Of a DNA stretch of 6,953 bases, positions 5,428-6,953 are shown piece by piece (position 1 is the first letter of the stretch; the number at the start of each line of letters is the position of its first letter). Below the pieces are notes generated by a model, which was given only the letters and a program-made list of their open reading frames with translations, had not been told where the DNA came from and made no database searches. Both the position numbers and the translations under genes were made by a program. This DNA is from an uncultured Collinsella sp. (GTDB lineage: Bacteria > Actinomycetota > Coriobacteriia > Coriobacteriales > Coriobacteriaceae). The stretch spans positions 1 to 6,953 of the forward strand of contig UQQL01000083.1 in the NCBI GenBank assembly GCA_900543275.1. The letters are read 5' to 3'.

Positions 5428-6090
5428 ATGTCCGAAAAGAGTGCCCTGTTCATGGCGCGCACGACGCGCTTCCACGAGTTTGCCCGCAGCTTGACGACTA
5501 CCCTGGGTGTCGAGGTGAGCCTGGCAACCCCCGATTCGCCAACTGCGGCGCACGACTTTGACCTGCTGATTCTCGATTCAGATGGCATCCGCAGCGACCG
5601 CATCGATCAGATTGCCAAATGGCTCGACGATCGCGGCGGCGTCCCCATGCTGGTGATCGTCGACGACGAGGCACTCGGTACCTTGCGCCTGCCCAATCAC
5701 GCGCATGCCGACTTTGTATGCCCCGCGGCGACGCCCAACGAGCTCAAGGCTCGCGCGCAGCGCCTGATGGGCGAGGAGGAGACCGTTACCGCCGACGATG
5801 TGCTCAATATCGATAACCTCGAGATTAACCTGGCTACCTACCAGGTGACACTCGATAACGAGCCCATCGACCTGACGCTGATGGAGTACTCGCTGCTGAG
5901 CTTTTTGGCGACGCACCCCAACCGCGCCTACAGCCGCGAGGTGCTGCTGCACCGCGTGTGGGGCTTTGAGTACTGCGGCGGCACGCGCACCGTCGACGTG
6001 CACATCCGACGCATCCGCTCCAAGGTGGGCCCGCAGATCGCGGCGCACATCACCACCGTCCGCGGCGTGGGCTATCTGTTTAAGGACTAG
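5428..6090 (+). CDS. glnR: GlnR-like OmpR-type winged-helix regulator with atypical receiver
   Basis: A 220-residue protein with a degenerate receiver domain (1-115) and an OmpR-type winged HTH (about 125-218). The DNA-binding part contains LLHRVWGFEYCGGTRTVDV and then HIRRIRSKVGP, very close to actinobacterial GlnR (GGTRTVDVHVRRLRAKLGP in mycobacteria, from memory), the orphan nitrogen regulator. The receiver keeps an Asp at the end of beta 3 (D50, in LLILDSD) but lacks the N-terminal acidic pair, and the usual Lys of the KP motif is missing (ADFVCPAATP, 95-104). Phosphorylation-independent control, as proposed for GlnR, is likely, and no histidine kinase is adjacent. GGAGG (5418-5422) precedes the ATG. 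The 50-bp gap after glnA has no terminator, so the two probably form an operon. Other OmpR-type orphan regulators remain possible; the glnA neighbour favours GlnR. Confidence 0.85.
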   Translation: MSEKSALFMARTTRFHEFARSLTTTLGVEVSLATPDSPTAAHDFDLLILDSDGIRSDRIDQIAKWLDDRGGVPMLVIVDDEALGTLRLPNHAHADFVCPAATPNELKARAQRLMGEEETVTADDVLNIDNLEINLATYQVTLDNEPIDLTLMEYSLLSFLATHPNRAYSREVLLHRVWGFEYCGGTRTVDVHIRRIRSKVGPQIAAHITTVRGVGYLFKD

Positions 6091-6094
6091 ATTT

Positions 6095-6131
6095 CCACCA
6101 CAAAGGGGACAGGCGCCTTTGTGGTGGTTTT
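6095..6131 (+). terminator. Intrinsic terminator of the glnA-glnR unit
   Basis: A perfect 12-bp stem (CCACCACAAAGG 6095-6106 with CCTTTGTGGTGG 6116-6127) with a 9-base loop is followed by TTTT (6128-6131). It begins five bases after the stop codon of the GlnR-like gene. Confidence 0.88.
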
Positions 6132-6233
6132 GCCGCATGCGTGGGTTCCTTTCGGGTCTTCAACAGAACTTAAGCCTTCCTAAAAGATTGCGTTCTCATA
6201 CACGTGCACCCGCATATTGGGGTACAACTCAAC

Positions 6234-6302
6234 ATGAACAATGATGGCCCGCCACATGTTTGGCGGGCCTTTGGTTATTTGACGAAAGGATCGCAGCTAT
6301 GA
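6234..6302 (+). CDS. Possible 22-codon leader ORF overlapping the protease start
   Basis: An ATG at 6234 opens a 22-codon frame (begins MNNDGPPHVWRAF) whose TGA (6300-6302) overlaps the ATG of the HtrA-like gene (ATGA, 6299-6302). The frame contains the hairpin 6246-6269 and the ribosome site of the protease gene. Only a weak GGGG (6219-6222) precedes it at long spacing, so it may not be translated. The termination-reinitiation overlap and enclosed hairpin are the reasons to record it. Confidence 0.25.
   Translation: MNNDGPPHVWRAFGYLTKGSQL
6246..6280 (+). terminator. Leader hairpin, terminator-like, before the HtrA-like gene
   Basis: A perfect 9-bp GC-rich stem (GGCCCGCCA 6246-6254 with TGGCGGGCC 6261-6269) with a 6-base loop is followed by TTTGGTTATTT (6270-6280). 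It sits only 19 bases before the protease ATG and well after the strong terminator at 6095-6131, so it is either a second terminator for upstream transcription or an attenuator in the protease leader. The rest of 6132-6233 holds no clear consensus promoter; TTGCGT (6188-6193) with GCATAT (6212-6217) at 18-bp spacing is a weak candidate. Confidence 0.5.
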
Positions 6303-6953
6303 GCGAGAACGATTCCCAGCGTCCCCAGGATGTTGGCAATGCCGGCGATACTCAGCAGCAGCCGCGCGTGCAGGTGGAGTCGACGCCTGCCGGCAGCAAC
6401 ATTCCCTACGTGCAGGCTTACGACACACAGACCGGCCAGCCGCTGGGCGGTCAGCAGGTCGTGAACAAGCACACGGTGGTCAAGACCAAGACCAAAAAGC
6501 TGCCGATCTTCATTACGGCGCTTGCCGGTTGTGCCTGCGGCGCCCTGCTGGTCATCGCGCTCATTATGAGCGGTACGCTCAACATTGGCGGCGGAAAGAA
6601 TGCCGTGACGGCGGGTGCTTCGGGCTCATCGACGCAAAAGATTACCATCGACTCCGAGGACACCACGCTGGCCGAGGCCGTCTCTGCCAAGGCCCTGCCC
6701 TCCGTCGTTTCTATCACCGCCACTTCGAGCGGTAGCCAGAATGGCTCGCTTTCGCAGTCTGCCGACGAGTCGGATAGCTCGGGCAGCGTCGGTTCGGGCG
6801 TGGTGCTCGATACCGAGGGCCACATCCTCACCAACAACCACGTGGTCGATGGCTATGACCAGTACGTGGTGACCATGGACGACGGCACCACCTATGAGGC
6901 CGAGTTCGTGGGCAACGATGCTTCGAGCGACCTGGCCGTCATCAAGCTCAAGG
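6299..6953 (+). CDS. htrA: HtrA/DegP-like serine protease, N-terminal part (runs off the window)
   Basis: The first 218 residues of a membrane-tethered, envelope quality-control protease of the S1C (HtrA/DegP) trypsin-like family; the gene continues past the window. Order seen: a polar cytoplasmic N-terminus rich in Gln, Ser and Pro (1-60), a basic stretch (KTKTKK, 62-67), a transmembrane segment (about 69-90), a Ser/Gly-rich linker, then the protease core from about 122 (LAEAVSAKALPSVVSI). The catalytic His is H181 in TNNHVVD and the catalytic Asp is D211 in SSDLAVIKL; the Ser and any PDZ domain lie beyond 6953. Single-pass topology with the protease outside the membrane is typical of actinobacterial and Gram-positive HtrA proteins. 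GAAAGGA (6284-6290) precedes the ATG by 8 bases. Separated from the glnA unit by a strong terminator, so independently expressed. Confidence 0.9.
   Translation, partial: MSENDSQRPQDVGNAGDTQQQPRVQVESTPAGSNIPYVQAYDTQTGQPLGGQQVVNKHTVVKTKTKKLPIFITALAGCACGALLVIALIMSGTLNIGGGKNAVTAGASGSSTQKITIDSEDTTLAEAVSAKALPSVVSITATSSGSQNGSLSQSADESDSSGSVGSGVVLDTEGHILTNNHVVDGYDQYVVTMDDGTTYEAEFVGNDASSDLAVIKLK

Overview
The window looks like a chromosomal segment of a high-GC gut actinobacterium of the class Coriobacteriia, most likely Collinsella or a close relative. This is judged from codon use, protein character and a GlnR-type regulator next to a type I glutamine synthetase; no database search was run. The right two thirds (about 2.8-6.95 kb) is GC-rich and densely coding. 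The left third (1-2.06 kb) is visibly more AT-rich, carries one regulator gene and is full of repeats, so it reads as an accessory or recently rearranged patch. All supported genes are on the + strand.

Layout. (1) 1-270: a perfect hairpin, then a promoter region packed with copies of an ACG-n-AAA-nnn-TTT-n-CGT dyad that end at a consensus TATAAT. (2) 271-1524: a regulator with an AlbA_2 (Schlafen-type) domain, a GHKL-like ATPase domain and a C-terminal helix-turn-helix, followed by a strong hairpin. (3) 1525-2064: 540 bp without a credible gene. It holds a 10-bp-period tandem repeat, a 160-bp foldback element with ~30-bp terminal inverted repeats, a hairpin and the next promoter. (4) 2065-2757: a GntR/FadR-type regulator. 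(5) 2883-3905: a LacI-type regulator. (6) 4040-5377 and 5428-6090: a glutamine-synthetase-family gene followed 50 bp later by an OmpR-type winged-helix regulator closely resembling actinobacterial GlnR, ending at a clear intrinsic terminator. (7) 6299 to the window end: the first 218 residues of a membrane-anchored HtrA/DegP-like serine protease, preceded by a hairpin inside a possible 22-codon leader ORF whose stop overlaps the protease start.

How they may work together. The coherent unit is glnA plus the GlnR-like gene: a nitrogen-assimilation enzyme family member beside the orphan regulator type that controls nitrogen genes in other actinobacteria. A GlnR-box-like sequence (TTAAC-n6-GAAAC) lies where the -35 element should be in front of glnA. 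The most unusual point is the glnA product itself. It keeps the GS fold and many signature blocks, but three residues that bind the catalytic metals in canonical GS are replaced (Glu to Ala184, Glu to Gly191, His to Phe240). It may therefore be a specialised, altered or regulatory GS-like protein rather than an ordinary glutamine synthetase. The three upstream regulators have no metabolic partner inside the window, so their targets cannot be inferred from it.
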